From positions 1 through 23,005 of the forward strand of contig CAZIWJ010000030.1 in assembly GCA_964542855.1 (NCBI GenBank): 23,005 nucleotides of DNA, read 5' to 3'. The DNA is from CAZIWJ01 sp964542855. GTDB taxonomy: Bacteria > Bacteroidota > Bacteroidia > Cytophagales > Cyclobacteriaceae. The position numbers and the translations under genes are program-made. This document shows, in pieces, positions 17,079 to 23,005 of this stretch (the stretch's first letter is position 1; the number at the start of each line of letters is the position of its first letter). The notes beneath the pieces are model-generated. The model was not told where the DNA came from and did no database searches. It saw only the letters and a program-made list of their open reading frames with translations.

Positions 17079-17474
17079 TCAGGTATGCAATACCCCTTGT
17101 TTGTCCAGCTTTTCAATGAAAGAGAAATTCTCTTCTACAATGCTCTCAGGCAAAAAAATAAACTTCTTATCGTAAATTTTTTGTTCGATGTAATAACTAA
17201 CCCAGAATTGGTTCACCAGCGAAAATAAGTCGGGATTTATGGCTTCCAGTTTAAAAGACTCACCGGGTTTAAGTTGCTCTACGTAATGGCGTAGGGTGGA
17301 AGTACGTTGCTCATTGCTGTAACCGGTTGAATTAACCAGTACATGATGGATCGGATGCTTATTTTCATTGAGAATATACACATGGTACGCTGCATCCTTT
17401 CCTTCGGAAGCCGGGGTACAGGCAATAGCCATATATACTCCTTTTACTTCAGGAAAATCTATGTCTTTGTTCAT
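17079..17474 (-). CDS. Protein of unknown function (131 residues) overlapping lipB
   Basis: Not recognised. 131 residues, no signal peptide, no membrane helix, predicted mainly beta: GVYMAIACTPA, AAYHVYILNENKHPIHHVLV, LKPGESFKLEAI, FWVSYYIEQKIYDKKFIFL. The C-terminus SFIEKLDKQGVLHT looks like a helix and tail. The single cysteine (C19) and several histidines form no known motif. Its ATG overlaps the TGA of lipB in an ATGA junction (17471-17474), so it is co-transcribed and translationally coupled with lipB. A role near lipoylation is possible by position only. From impression, proteins of this kind occur as hypotheticals in many Bacteroidota. Confidence 0.75.
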   Translation of the reverse strand: MNKDIDFPEVKGVYMAIACTPASEGKDAAYHVYILNENKHPIHHVLVNSTGYSNEQRTSTLRHYVEQLKPGESFKLEAINPDLFSLVNQFWVSYYIEQKIYDKKFIFLPESIVEENFSFIEKLDKQGVLHT

Positions 17475-18223
17475 ACGTGCTTTTCTTGGTTTAATTCAGA
17501 TGAAAAGTGTACCGGGATTAATTCCATCCCAAATAGTTTTATAAACTCCTGTTGCATGATCCCGGCAATGTAGTCCAAACTAACTTTCTGATTCAGTTCT
17601 TTCTCGATAGAAGTTACTGCCTTGCCTTCAATGCCACAGGGTACAATGTAGTTGAAGTAGTTGAGGTTGGTATTTACATTTAGGGCCAGGCCATGCATGG
17701 TAACCCAGCGACTGGCTTTTACACCCATGGCACAAATTTTTCGGGGGTTAATTTGTTCCTCATGGTCAACCCATACCCCGGTGAGGTTGTTAATCCGGCC
17801 GGCTATAATATTCAGCCGGGAAAGCGTATTAATTACTACCTGTTCGAGTGTACGCAGGTATTTATGAATGTCGGTAAAAAAATTGTCGAGATCCAGGACA
17901 GGATACGCCACCAACTGACCAGGTCCGTGATAGGTGATGTCGCCGCCCCGGTTTATTTTGTGGTAGCTGATGTTCTTATCGGTTAATTCTTCAGGACTTA
18001 GCAGAAGGTTTTTCTCCTTACCACTTTTACCAAGGGTATACACGTGAGGGTGCTGGCAAAACAGCAGGTGGTTCACAGTAGCCGTTTGATCTTCGGGTTC
18101 TGCTTTTCGGTTCCTGATTTTTTGCTGTACGGTTTCGTTAAACAGCTCCTCTTGTAAATTCCAGCATTTCTCGTAATCTATAAAACCGAGGTTGGTAAAT
18201 GATACCTGTTTATTTTTATTCAT
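17471..18223 (-). CDS. lipB: Lipoyl(octanoyl) transferase LipB
   Basis: Transfers octanoyl groups from acyl carrier protein to lipoyl domains of 2-oxoacid dehydrogenases and the glycine cleavage H protein, ahead of LipA. The 250-residue product has the family blocks RGGDITYHGPGQLVAYP (92-108), KICAMG (162-167) with catalytic K162, HGLALNVN (177-184) and IVPCGI with acyl-binding C196. The K-to-C spacing of 34 equals K135 to C169 of E. coli LipB, so the active site is intact. ATG at 18223 gives a normal N-terminus. No lipA is in the window. The following 131-residue gene overlaps its stop by 4 bases. A 103-base gap from manA includes a hairpin, so lipB probably has its own promoter, though I found no clear match. 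Confidence 0.96.
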   Translation of the reverse strand: MNKNKQVSFTNLGFIDYEKCWNLQEELFNETVQQKIRNRKAEPEDQTATVNHLLFCQHPHVYTLGKSGKEKNLLLSPEELTDKNISYHKINRGGDITYHGPGQLVAYPVLDLDNFFTDIHKYLRTLEQVVINTLSRLNIIAGRINNLTGVWVDHEEQINPRKICAMGVKASRWVTMHGLALNVNTNLNYFNYIVPCGIEGKAVTSIEKELNQKVSLDYIAGIMQQEFIKLFGMELIPVHFSSELNQEKHV

Positions 18224-18297
18224 ACCGGTAAATGTTAATCAATCCGCCCCCTTTTAAATAAATGATTCGGATGCCTGGAAGAAATAACGGGTAAGTG

Positions 18298-18318
18298 CCT
18301 GCACAAAAGTTATGCAGG
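18298..18318 (-). terminator. Inverted repeat downstream of manA
   Basis: CCTGCA (18298-18303) and TGCAGG (18313-18318) form a perfect 6-bp stem with a 9-base loop, in the gap between the manA stop and the lipB start. It may end the pgi-manA transcript. No strong T-run follows on the minus strand, so a regulatory hairpin for lipB is an alternative. Confidence 0.3.
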
Positions 18319-18326
18319 GTTGCCGA

Positions 18327-19310
18327 TTATTGCGTTACAAACGTTTCCAGTACATTGCTAGTTTCATTAGGCTGTAATTGTACTTCCCGAATGCTTGCCG
18401 GAAGTAAAACAGCTTCTCCCATTGTTACCAGCTGGCGGCCGCTTGCATACTGTAAAATAAAGCTACCGGCTGTACAAATATAAATAACAAAGCTGTCAGT
18501 TTCCTGGTAATTCCGGTTAACCGGCTCGGCAAACTGAATACGGTTGGTGGTAAAATAAGGACAACGAACCAGTTCTACCGGACTATTCAGCCCGGGCTGG
18601 TAGTGGGTTCGGTAATTGTGGTGATGAGTAAAGTCGATGGCATCCAGGGCCTGTTCTACGTGTAATTCTCTTTTATTGCCCTGAGCATCGGTTCTGTTGA
18701 AATCGTAAATGCGGTAGGTAATGTCGGACGTTTGCTGAATTTCAGCCAGCAAAAGCCCTTTTCCAATAGTGTGTACCCGGCCGGCCGGTAAAAAGAACAC
18801 ATCGCCCGAACGGGCCGGTTCACGATTCAGGATATCGGTTAGCTTACCATTATTAAAAATGTTAAGGTATTTCTCTTTGGTCATGGGCTGGTTAAAGCCG
18901 GTAATCAGTTCTGCTCCCTCGTCGGCATCGACGATGTACCACATTTCTGTTTTGCCTTTCCCGTTGTGTCGTTTCCGTGCCAGTTCATCGTCGGGGTGCA
19001 CCTGGATGGATAAATCGGCCCGGGCATCAATAAATTTAATAAGCAGGGGAAATTCTTTTCCATGCTTTTCCAGTACCTGCCTGCCCAGGAGGCTGGCACC
19101 GTACTGCTGAATTAATTCGTTTAGCGATTGCCCGGTTAGCGGGCCGTTGTTTACTACCGATACATTTCCTTCCACCCCGGAAATTTCCCAGGTTTCCCCG
19201 CAATTGGGTAGGTCACCGTAATCTTTTTTCAGGATTGTTTTAATTTTGTTGCCCCCCCAGATTTTATCTTTAAACTGGGTTTGAAAGGTAAGTGGGTACA
19301 GCTTTTCCAT
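18327..19310 (-). CDS. manA: Mannose-6-phosphate isomerase, class I
   Basis: Zinc enzyme interconverting mannose-6-phosphate and fructose-6-phosphate, feeding GDP-mannose and glycan synthesis or mannose use. The 327-residue product is of the short bacterial type I form. Seen: KIWGG (16-20), GETWEISG (38-45), the zinc site Q103 and H105 in SIQVHPDD, E122 in KTEMWYI and H180 in AGRVHTIGKG, followed by EIQQTSDITYRIYDF, all in family order. A C-terminal cupin-like barrel follows. Its ATG comes three bases after the pgi stop (TAA TAC ATG), so the two genes form an operon around fructose-6-phosphate. The frame is intact to the TAA at 18327-18329. Confidence 0.96.
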   Translation of the reverse strand: MEKLYPLTFQTQFKDKIWGGNKIKTILKKDYGDLPNCGETWEISGVEGNVSVVNNGPLTGQSLNELIQQYGASLLGRQVLEKHGKEFPLLIKFIDARADLSIQVHPDDELARKRHNGKGKTEMWYIVDADEGAELITGFNQPMTKEKYLNIFNNGKLTDILNREPARSGDVFFLPAGRVHTIGKGLLLAEIQQTSDITYRIYDFNRTDAQGNKRELHVEQALDAIDFTHHHNYRTHYQPGLNSPVELVRCPYFTTNRIQFAEPVNRNYQETDSFVIYICTAGSFILQYASGRQLVTMGEAVLLPASIREVQLQPNETSNVLETFVTQ

Positions 19311-19313
19311 GTA

Positions 19314-20993
19314 TTACCGAAGTCTTTTGTAAGCATTAATTAATCCATTGGTAGAAGCGTCGTGATTCGAAACTTTTTCTACTCCTTTCAGTTCGGGCAG
19401 GATGCTTTTGGCCAGTTGTTTCCCCAGTTCAACCCCCCACTGATCGAAGCTGTAGATGTTCCAGATGATTCCCTGTACGAAAATTTTATGTTCATACATG
19501 GCGATGAGCCGGCCCAGGGTAAAAGGATCGAGCCTTTGGTAAAGGATGGAATTACTGGGTTTATTCCCTTCAAAGGTTTTAAAAGGGGCCAGTCGTTCAA
19601 TATCCCGTTCGGAAATACCCTGCTCTTTCAGCTCAACCAGTACCGTAGCCCGGCTTTTTCCATTCATAAGGGCTTCGGTTTGGGCAAAGAAATTAGCCAG
19701 TAGCTTTTCGTGGTGGGTACCAACCGAATGATGCGCCTGGGCCGCCGCCAGAAAATCGCAGGGCACTCGTTTGGTTCCCTGGTGAATGAGCTGGTAAAAA
19801 GCGTGTTGTCCGTTAGTACCGGGTTCTCCCCAGATAATCGGGCCGGTTTCAATTTCCACCGGCTCCCCGTTCCGGTCAACGAATTTCCCGTTACTTTCCA
19901 TGTTGCCCTGCTGGAAGTAAGCGGGAAAACGGCTCAGGTACTGGTCGTAAGGTAAGATGGCCTCGGTTTGCATACCGAAAAAGTTATTATACCAGGTTCC
20001 GATCAGGGCCAGGGTAACGGGGATATTTTTCTCGAAGGGGGTGTAACGAAAGTGCTGGTCCATGTGGTATGCTCCTTCCAGCAACTGTTTAAAATTATCG
20101 TAGCCGATAGTAAGAGCAACAGACATGCCGATGGAAGACCAGAGGGAATAGCGTCCGCCTACCCAGTCCCAGAACCCAAACATATTGTTGCTATTGATGC
20201 CGAACGCTTCCACGCCCTGCTTATTGGTAGAAAGGGCAGCAAAGTGTTGTTCAACTGCCTCATCATTTTTTAACGTATCCAGTAACCATTGTTTGGCCGT
20301 GTTGGCGTTGGTCATGGTTTCCTGGGTGGTAAAGGTTTTGGAAGCCACCAGGAACAGCGTGGTTTCCGGATCGAGGTGACGGGTCGTTTCCATGATGTGT
20401 GCCGCATCGATATTCGATACAAAGTGTGGGGTTATTCCTCCATGCCAGTAAGGTTTCAGGGCCCCGGTTACCATAACCGGGCCGAGGTCTGATCCGCCAA
20501 TGCCGATATTCACCACATCCGTAATAGCTTTTCCGGTGTATCCTTTCCAGTTACCCGAAATTACGTTATTTACGAACGCCTTCATCCGGGCCTGCTCCCG
20601 CTTCACTTCCGGCACTACATCTTTACCGTTTACCAGAATCGGGTCGCTTCCCTGGTAGCGCAAGGCGGTATGCAGTACAGCCCTGCCTTCTGTTTCGTTA
20701 ATCGCCTTACCAGTAAACATGGCTTCGATGGCATCTTTCAGTTTCACCTCACCGGCCAGGGCATGCAGCAGGGTGAGAGTATTTTCTGTAATAATATTTT
20801 TAGAATAATCGAGCAGCAGGTTTTCGTCTTCCAACGAAAAGCGGTTAAACCGATCGGGGTCTTCCCGGAACAGATCGGCCATATGCATAGACTTCATGGC
20901 CTGGTAGTGTTCTTCCAGGGCGTGCCAGGCTTTGGTGGTGTGGGGGTTAACTTTCGGGAGCATAAAAAGTGGGGCGTTAGAGTTTATTTTCAC
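19314..20993 (-). CDS. pgi: Glucose-6-phosphate isomerase
   Basis: Interconverts glucose-6-phosphate and fructose-6-phosphate in glycolysis and gluconeogenesis. The 559-residue product closely resembles the enterobacterial enzyme: GIGGSDLG (164-171), SKTFTTQET (218-226), the PGI signature DWVGGRYSLWSSIG (276-289), E366 in NMESNGK, H397 in GTNGQHAF, and K525 in FDQWGVELGK. These sit 11 positions after E. coli E355, H386 and K514 throughout. That constant offset, and the fact that relatives begin about where MLPKVNP starts, suggest the true start may be the second ATG at 20963 rather than 20993. The A-rich bases before 20993 favour the first. First gene of the pgi-manA pair, divergent from yraN with only 32 bases between starts. 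Confidence 0.97.
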   Translation of the reverse strand: MKINSNAPLFMLPKVNPHTTKAWHALEEHYQAMKSMHMADLFREDPDRFNRFSLEDENLLLDYSKNIITENTLTLLHALAGEVKLKDAIEAMFTGKAINETEGRAVLHTALRYQGSDPILVNGKDVVPEVKREQARMKAFVNNVISGNWKGYTGKAITDVVNIGIGGSDLGPVMVTGALKPYWHGGITPHFVSNIDAAHIMETTRHLDPETTLFLVASKTFTTQETMTNANTAKQWLLDTLKNDEAVEQHFAALSTNKQGVEAFGINSNNMFGFWDWVGGRYSLWSSIGMSVALTIGYDNFKQLLEGAYHMDQHFRYTPFEKNIPVTLALIGTWYNNFFGMQTEAILPYDQYLSRFPAYFQQGNMESNGKFVDRNGEPVEIETGPIIWGEPGTNGQHAFYQLIHQGTKRVPCDFLAAAQAHHSVGTHHEKLLANFFAQTEALMNGKSRATVLVELKEQGISERDIERLAPFKTFEGNKPSNSILYQRLDPFTLGRLIAMYEHKIFVQGIIWNIYSFDQWGVELGKQLAKSILPELKGVEKVSNHDASTNGLINAYKRLR

Positions 20994-21025
20994 TAAATTA
21001 ATGATGCAATTAACAAATACACATT

Positions 21026-21382
21026 ATGTCTGCATCTTCAAAAGCCCTCGGTGCGCAAGGGGAACTCATGGCCTCCTTGTATCTTGAGGAGGCCGGTTAC
21101 ACTATTCTTGATTGCAATTATCGTTACAAGCGTAATGAAATTGATATTATTGCCACACATCAGGACACACTGGTTTTTGTAGAAGTGAAAACCCGTTCCG
21201 GCCTCTCTTTCGGTTACCCTCACGAAGCGGTAAGTAAAAAGAAGGTGGCTGCTATCCTGGCAGTAGCTCACGAGTACATTCTTCGCAGGAACTGGCAGGG
21301 AGATATCCGGTTTGATATCATTACTATCCTGCTGGGCAACCACAAGAAGAAACTGGAACACATCAAAGACGCGTTTTACTAA
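21026..21382 (+). CDS. yraN: YraN/UPF0102 family endonuclease-like protein
   Basis: Small protein of the UPF0102 family, predicted to have a restriction-endonuclease-like (PD-(D/E)XK) fold. Its cellular job is not settled. The 118 residues show the family pattern: QGE (E13), LEEAGYTILDCNYR, NEIDII (D40), VFVEVKTR (50-57, with E53 and K55), the GYPHEAVSKKK segment, and DIRFDIITI. E13, D40, E53 and K55 form a plausible metal-dependent nuclease site. Length is normal. It is alone on the plus strand: divergent from pgi with 32 bases between starts, and convergent with the thioredoxin-like gene, with the two stop codons overlapping by 4 bases (21379-21382). Its promoter must lie inside or near the pgi start region. 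Confidence 0.94.
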   Translation: MSASSKALGAQGELMASLYLEEAGYTILDCNYRYKRNEIDIIATHQDTLVFVEVKTRSGLSFGYPHEAVSKKKVAAILAVAHEYILRRNWQGDIRFDIITILLGNHKKKLEHIKDAFY

Positions 21383-21990
21383 TCTAAGTTATTCCATTTC
21401 ATAATCAGTTGCTGAAATTCCCGGTCGAGAGTCTGGTTTTTATCCTGGTTATACCACTGCTGAAGAGCCTTACCAATTTCCGAGTTGTCTTTATTGGGGT
21501 CTGCCTTGTGCGAAACAAGCAGTTGCTGGGCGGGTTCTGGTCGCGGACCCCAGGTGCCCAGTACTTCCAGTTTTTTGTTTAGGCACACCAACTTGGGAAT
21601 AGACCGGCCGCCGTTAGTAAGGAATTCATCCATCAATTCCGGGTTTTCCTCTCTCATGAGTAGCCGCATGGTAATGGCCGGGCTTGATGCTTCCATTTTA
21701 TCAAGTATCGGAAGGTTCTGGGCAGCGTCTCCACACCAGGCTTCGGTAAGCACTAACCAGTACCAGGGGCCTTCTACCCCACTTATTAGCGCCTGCAAAC
21801 GATCCGATAACTCGGCCTGCTTATCGAGGCGCTTCATGCGCTTGCCGTTTAGCCGGGTGTACTCGATGTATGCCTCCGACTGGTTCGGCCCGGTTGTTTT
21901 TCCAGCTTCAATTAATTCATCGGTCAGGGCGCGGTATTCTGCGTAAGATATTCCTTTATCCAGGTAAGATTGTGTAACTATTTGCTTCAT
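21379..21990 (-). CDS. Thioredoxin-fold family protein with a single-cysteine site
   Basis: 203 residues; thioredoxin-like fold in about 72-165. The expected active-site position reads EAWCGDAAQ, with C86 but alanine (A89) in place of the second cysteine of CxxC. The cis-proline loop is present as GRSIPKLV (P132). With only one site cysteine it cannot do normal dithiol exchange. A thiol-binding, glutathionylation-type or structural role is more likely. This WCGDA form is, as I recall, common among uncharacterised Bacteroidota thioredoxin-family proteins. An N-terminal helical extension (about 1-70) is unusual for thioredoxin itself. No signal peptide, so cytoplasmic. It is the last gene of a three-gene string, 6 bases after the DUF1232 gene, and overlaps the yraN stop by 4 bases in convergent orientation. 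Confidence 0.88.
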   Translation of the reverse strand: MKQIVTQSYLDKGISYAEYRALTDELIEAGKTTGPNQSEAYIEYTRLNGKRMKRLDKQAELSDRLQALISGVEGPWYWLVLTEAWCGDAAQNLPILDKMEASSPAITMRLLMREENPELMDEFLTNGGRSIPKLVCLNKKLEVLGTWGPRPEPAQQLLVSHKADPNKDNSEIGKALQQWYNQDKNQTLDREFQQLIMKWNNLD

Positions 21991-21996
21991 ATCCTA

Positions 21997-22425
21997 TTAA
22001 TCGGGAGAAGTAGAGGCTTGTTGCATTTTTTCCCATTCTTCAAACGCCTCAATATCGCGGCTGAACGACTGGAATATCCACCACATTACAGATACATCAT
22101 CGAGTAAACCACTAATGGGAATGAAGTCGGGAATAACATCAACCGGGGTCACGAAATAAATGAGCCCGGCGGTAATGGCCAGCAGGCTTTTCCAGGGCAG
22201 GTCCTGGTAAGTGCCGTTGATGGATTGCTTAATCATGCGGCTGGCTGTATTTACCTGCTGCATGAAGCGGATAACCCGCTCGTTTTGTTCGGGTTTAATT
22301 TCCCGCAGTTTGCTTACGGCAATCAGTACGAGTTCTTTAATTTTCTCCGGGTCATCGAGGTATTCCCGGGCTTTGTCTTTCGCGTTGCTGAATGTGGTTC
22401 GGGTACGGCTGGAACGATTATTCAT
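21997..22425 (-). CDS. DUF1232 (YkvA-like) membrane-associated protein
   Basis: Family of unknown biochemical function. The DUF1232 core is clear: YFVTPVDVIPDFIP at about 90-103 followed by GLLDD (106-110), within a hydrophobic stretch (about 80-118) that should associate with the membrane. The start at 22425 (142 residues) is preferred over a possible upstream ATG at 22479, which would overlap the preceding gene by 44 bases and add an 18-residue segment. The chosen ATG lies 10 bases after the stop of the preceding gene and gives the normal family length. The N-terminus is basic and rich in R, S and T, then helical. It sits in the middle of a three-gene minus-strand string with the membrane-anchored unknown gene before it and the thioredoxin-like gene after. 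Confidence 0.88.
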   Translation of the reverse strand: MNNRSSRTRTTFSNAKDKAREYLDDPEKIKELVLIAVSKLREIKPEQNERVIRFMQQVNTASRMIKQSINGTYQDLPWKSLLAITAGLIYFVTPVDVIPDFIPISGLLDDVSVMWWIFQSFSRDIEAFEEWEKMQQASTSPD

Positions 22426-22435
22426 GGTAGTATTT

Positions 22436-22957
22436 TCAAAAGTACGTGCTAATTTCCTTTTTAACGGAATGAATTGCAACTGTGGCCGGATCGTAATCGC
22501 GCTCCATCATTTGCTCAAAAATGTATTTAGCCAGGTCCAGGCTTTTGCTCTTCTCATTTAACTGCTGGGCAGCCTGGTTTATTATAGTAATAATTTCTTC
22601 CTTAGCTTCGGTAACGTGGTTCCATACCTCCTCGCTAATGTAAACCTGCTGGGCGAGGTTATGGTTATACTCTTCCCGGATTTCATTTAGTAAAATCTGG
22701 TGAAATTCAGCGGCGCTGTAGTTGCTGTCGTTGAGCCGTAAAATTAAGTTATTAGGCCGGATGCGTTCCAGGAACAAACACATTCGCTCGTAGGCCTGTA
22801 GCCGAACTGGTAATACCACTTCGGTGTTTTTGGTCTTAATTTCTAAATTCTTTTGCTGCAGCTCTTTATTGATGAATGATTTTGTGGTCAGATACATCGC
22901 GTACAGCACTATGCCGGATGGAACCAGAATTTTAAGGAATTCGATAAGGTCTTCCAT
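22436..22957 (-). CDS. Membrane-anchored protein of unknown function (possibly DUF7935)
   Basis: 173 residues: one N-terminal membrane helix (about 8-23, ILVPSGIVLYAMYL), a short basic-acidic linker, then a helical cytoplasmic domain beginning LPVRLQAYERMCLFLERIRP (about 49-68) and ending in an amphipathic helix. The LPxRLQAYERxxLFLERI block is what I associate with the Bacteroidota family DUF7935. The match is from memory and the function is unknown. The stop TGA (22436-22438) is 10 bases before the DUF1232 start, so the genes are co-transcribed. The gene is complete, with 48 bases of upstream sequence to the window edge and no promoter match in them. Confidence 0.8.
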   Translation of the reverse strand: MEDLIEFLKILVPSGIVLYAMYLTTKSFINKELQQKNLEIKTKNTEVVLPVRLQAYERMCLFLERIRPNNLILRLNDSNYSAAEFHQILLNEIREEYNHNLAQQVYISEEVWNHVTEAKEEIITIINQAAQQLNEKSKSLDLAKYIFEQMMERDYDPATVAIHSVKKEISTYF

Positions 22958-23005
22958 ATATTAATTGAGTGGTGATAAATACTGGAGAAGACTTAAATTA
23001 CTAGT

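Noticed and set aside
21014..21021. TGTATTTG on the minus strand as a pgi promoter.
   Set aside because: One mismatch in the invariant TA and a 17-base spacer to the nearest TTTG; too weak to list.
22426..22479. Upstream ATG giving the DUF1232 protein 18 extra residues.
   Set aside because: It would overlap the preceding gene by 44 bases. The ATG at 22425, 10 bases after that gene's stop, gives the normal length.
1..23005. Defence island, CRISPR array, prophage, insertion sequence or biosynthetic cluster.
   Set aside because: No repeats with spacers, transposase, integrase, nuclease-helicase or synthase genes are visible; most recognisable genes are housekeeping or envelope genes.

Overview
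The window looks like chromosome from a member of the Bacteroidota, most likely a Cytophagales-like gliding or type IX-secreting bacterium. The evidence is a full-length sprA (the giant outer-membrane translocon of the type IX secretion system, known only from this phylum), start regions without Shine-Dalgarno sequences, several matches to the Bacteroidota promoter pattern (TTTG, about 19-21 bases, then TAnnTTTG), and small unknown proteins of a kind typical of the phylum. The order-level assignment is inference. I saw no tRNA, rRNA, CRISPR array, insertion sequence or phage gene, and no gene-free stretch longer than about 220 bases.

Left part (1-4.5 kb): a DegQ/HtrA periplasmic protease (minus strand) faces away from the wreck of a patatin-like phospholipase with a C-terminal outer-membrane barrel (1786-2405). 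That gene is broken by a poly-T frameshift and two large deletions. Next come uracil-DNA glycosylase (minus), ApaG (plus), and a SAM-dependent methyltransferase (plus) that is well preserved but has no ATG, GTG or TTG at its beginning. Its best start is an ATT codon.

Centre (4.5-15.5 kb): ruvA and sprA lie in tandem on the minus strand, 21 bases apart, probably under one promoter in front of ruvA. Divergent from them is a 755-residue receptor-like phosphatase: signal peptide, TPR repeats, one membrane helix, a coiled coil and a SpoIIE/PP2C domain. It starts at GTG, and an exact -7 promoter element lies so close that the mRNA may be leaderless. A small exported protein of unknown function follows.

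Right part (15.5-23 kb): mainly minus-strand housekeeping genes mixed with unknown small genes. These are a tightly coupled unknown pair (75 and 197 residues), a zinc-ribbon NUDIX hydrolase, lipB overlapping a 131-residue unknown gene by an ATGA junction, and a pgi-manA pair (3 bases apart) that connects glucose-6-phosphate, fructose-6-phosphate and mannose-6-phosphate. Divergent from pgi is yraN. At the right edge is a three-gene string: a membrane-anchored unknown, a DUF1232 protein and a thioredoxin-fold protein with a single active-site cysteine.

I do not see a clear new multi-gene system such as a defence island or biosynthetic cluster. The observations most worth following are the start-less methyltransferase, the decayed phospholipase, the coupled unknown genes, and the possible leaderless receptor phosphatase beside the ruvA-sprA unit.
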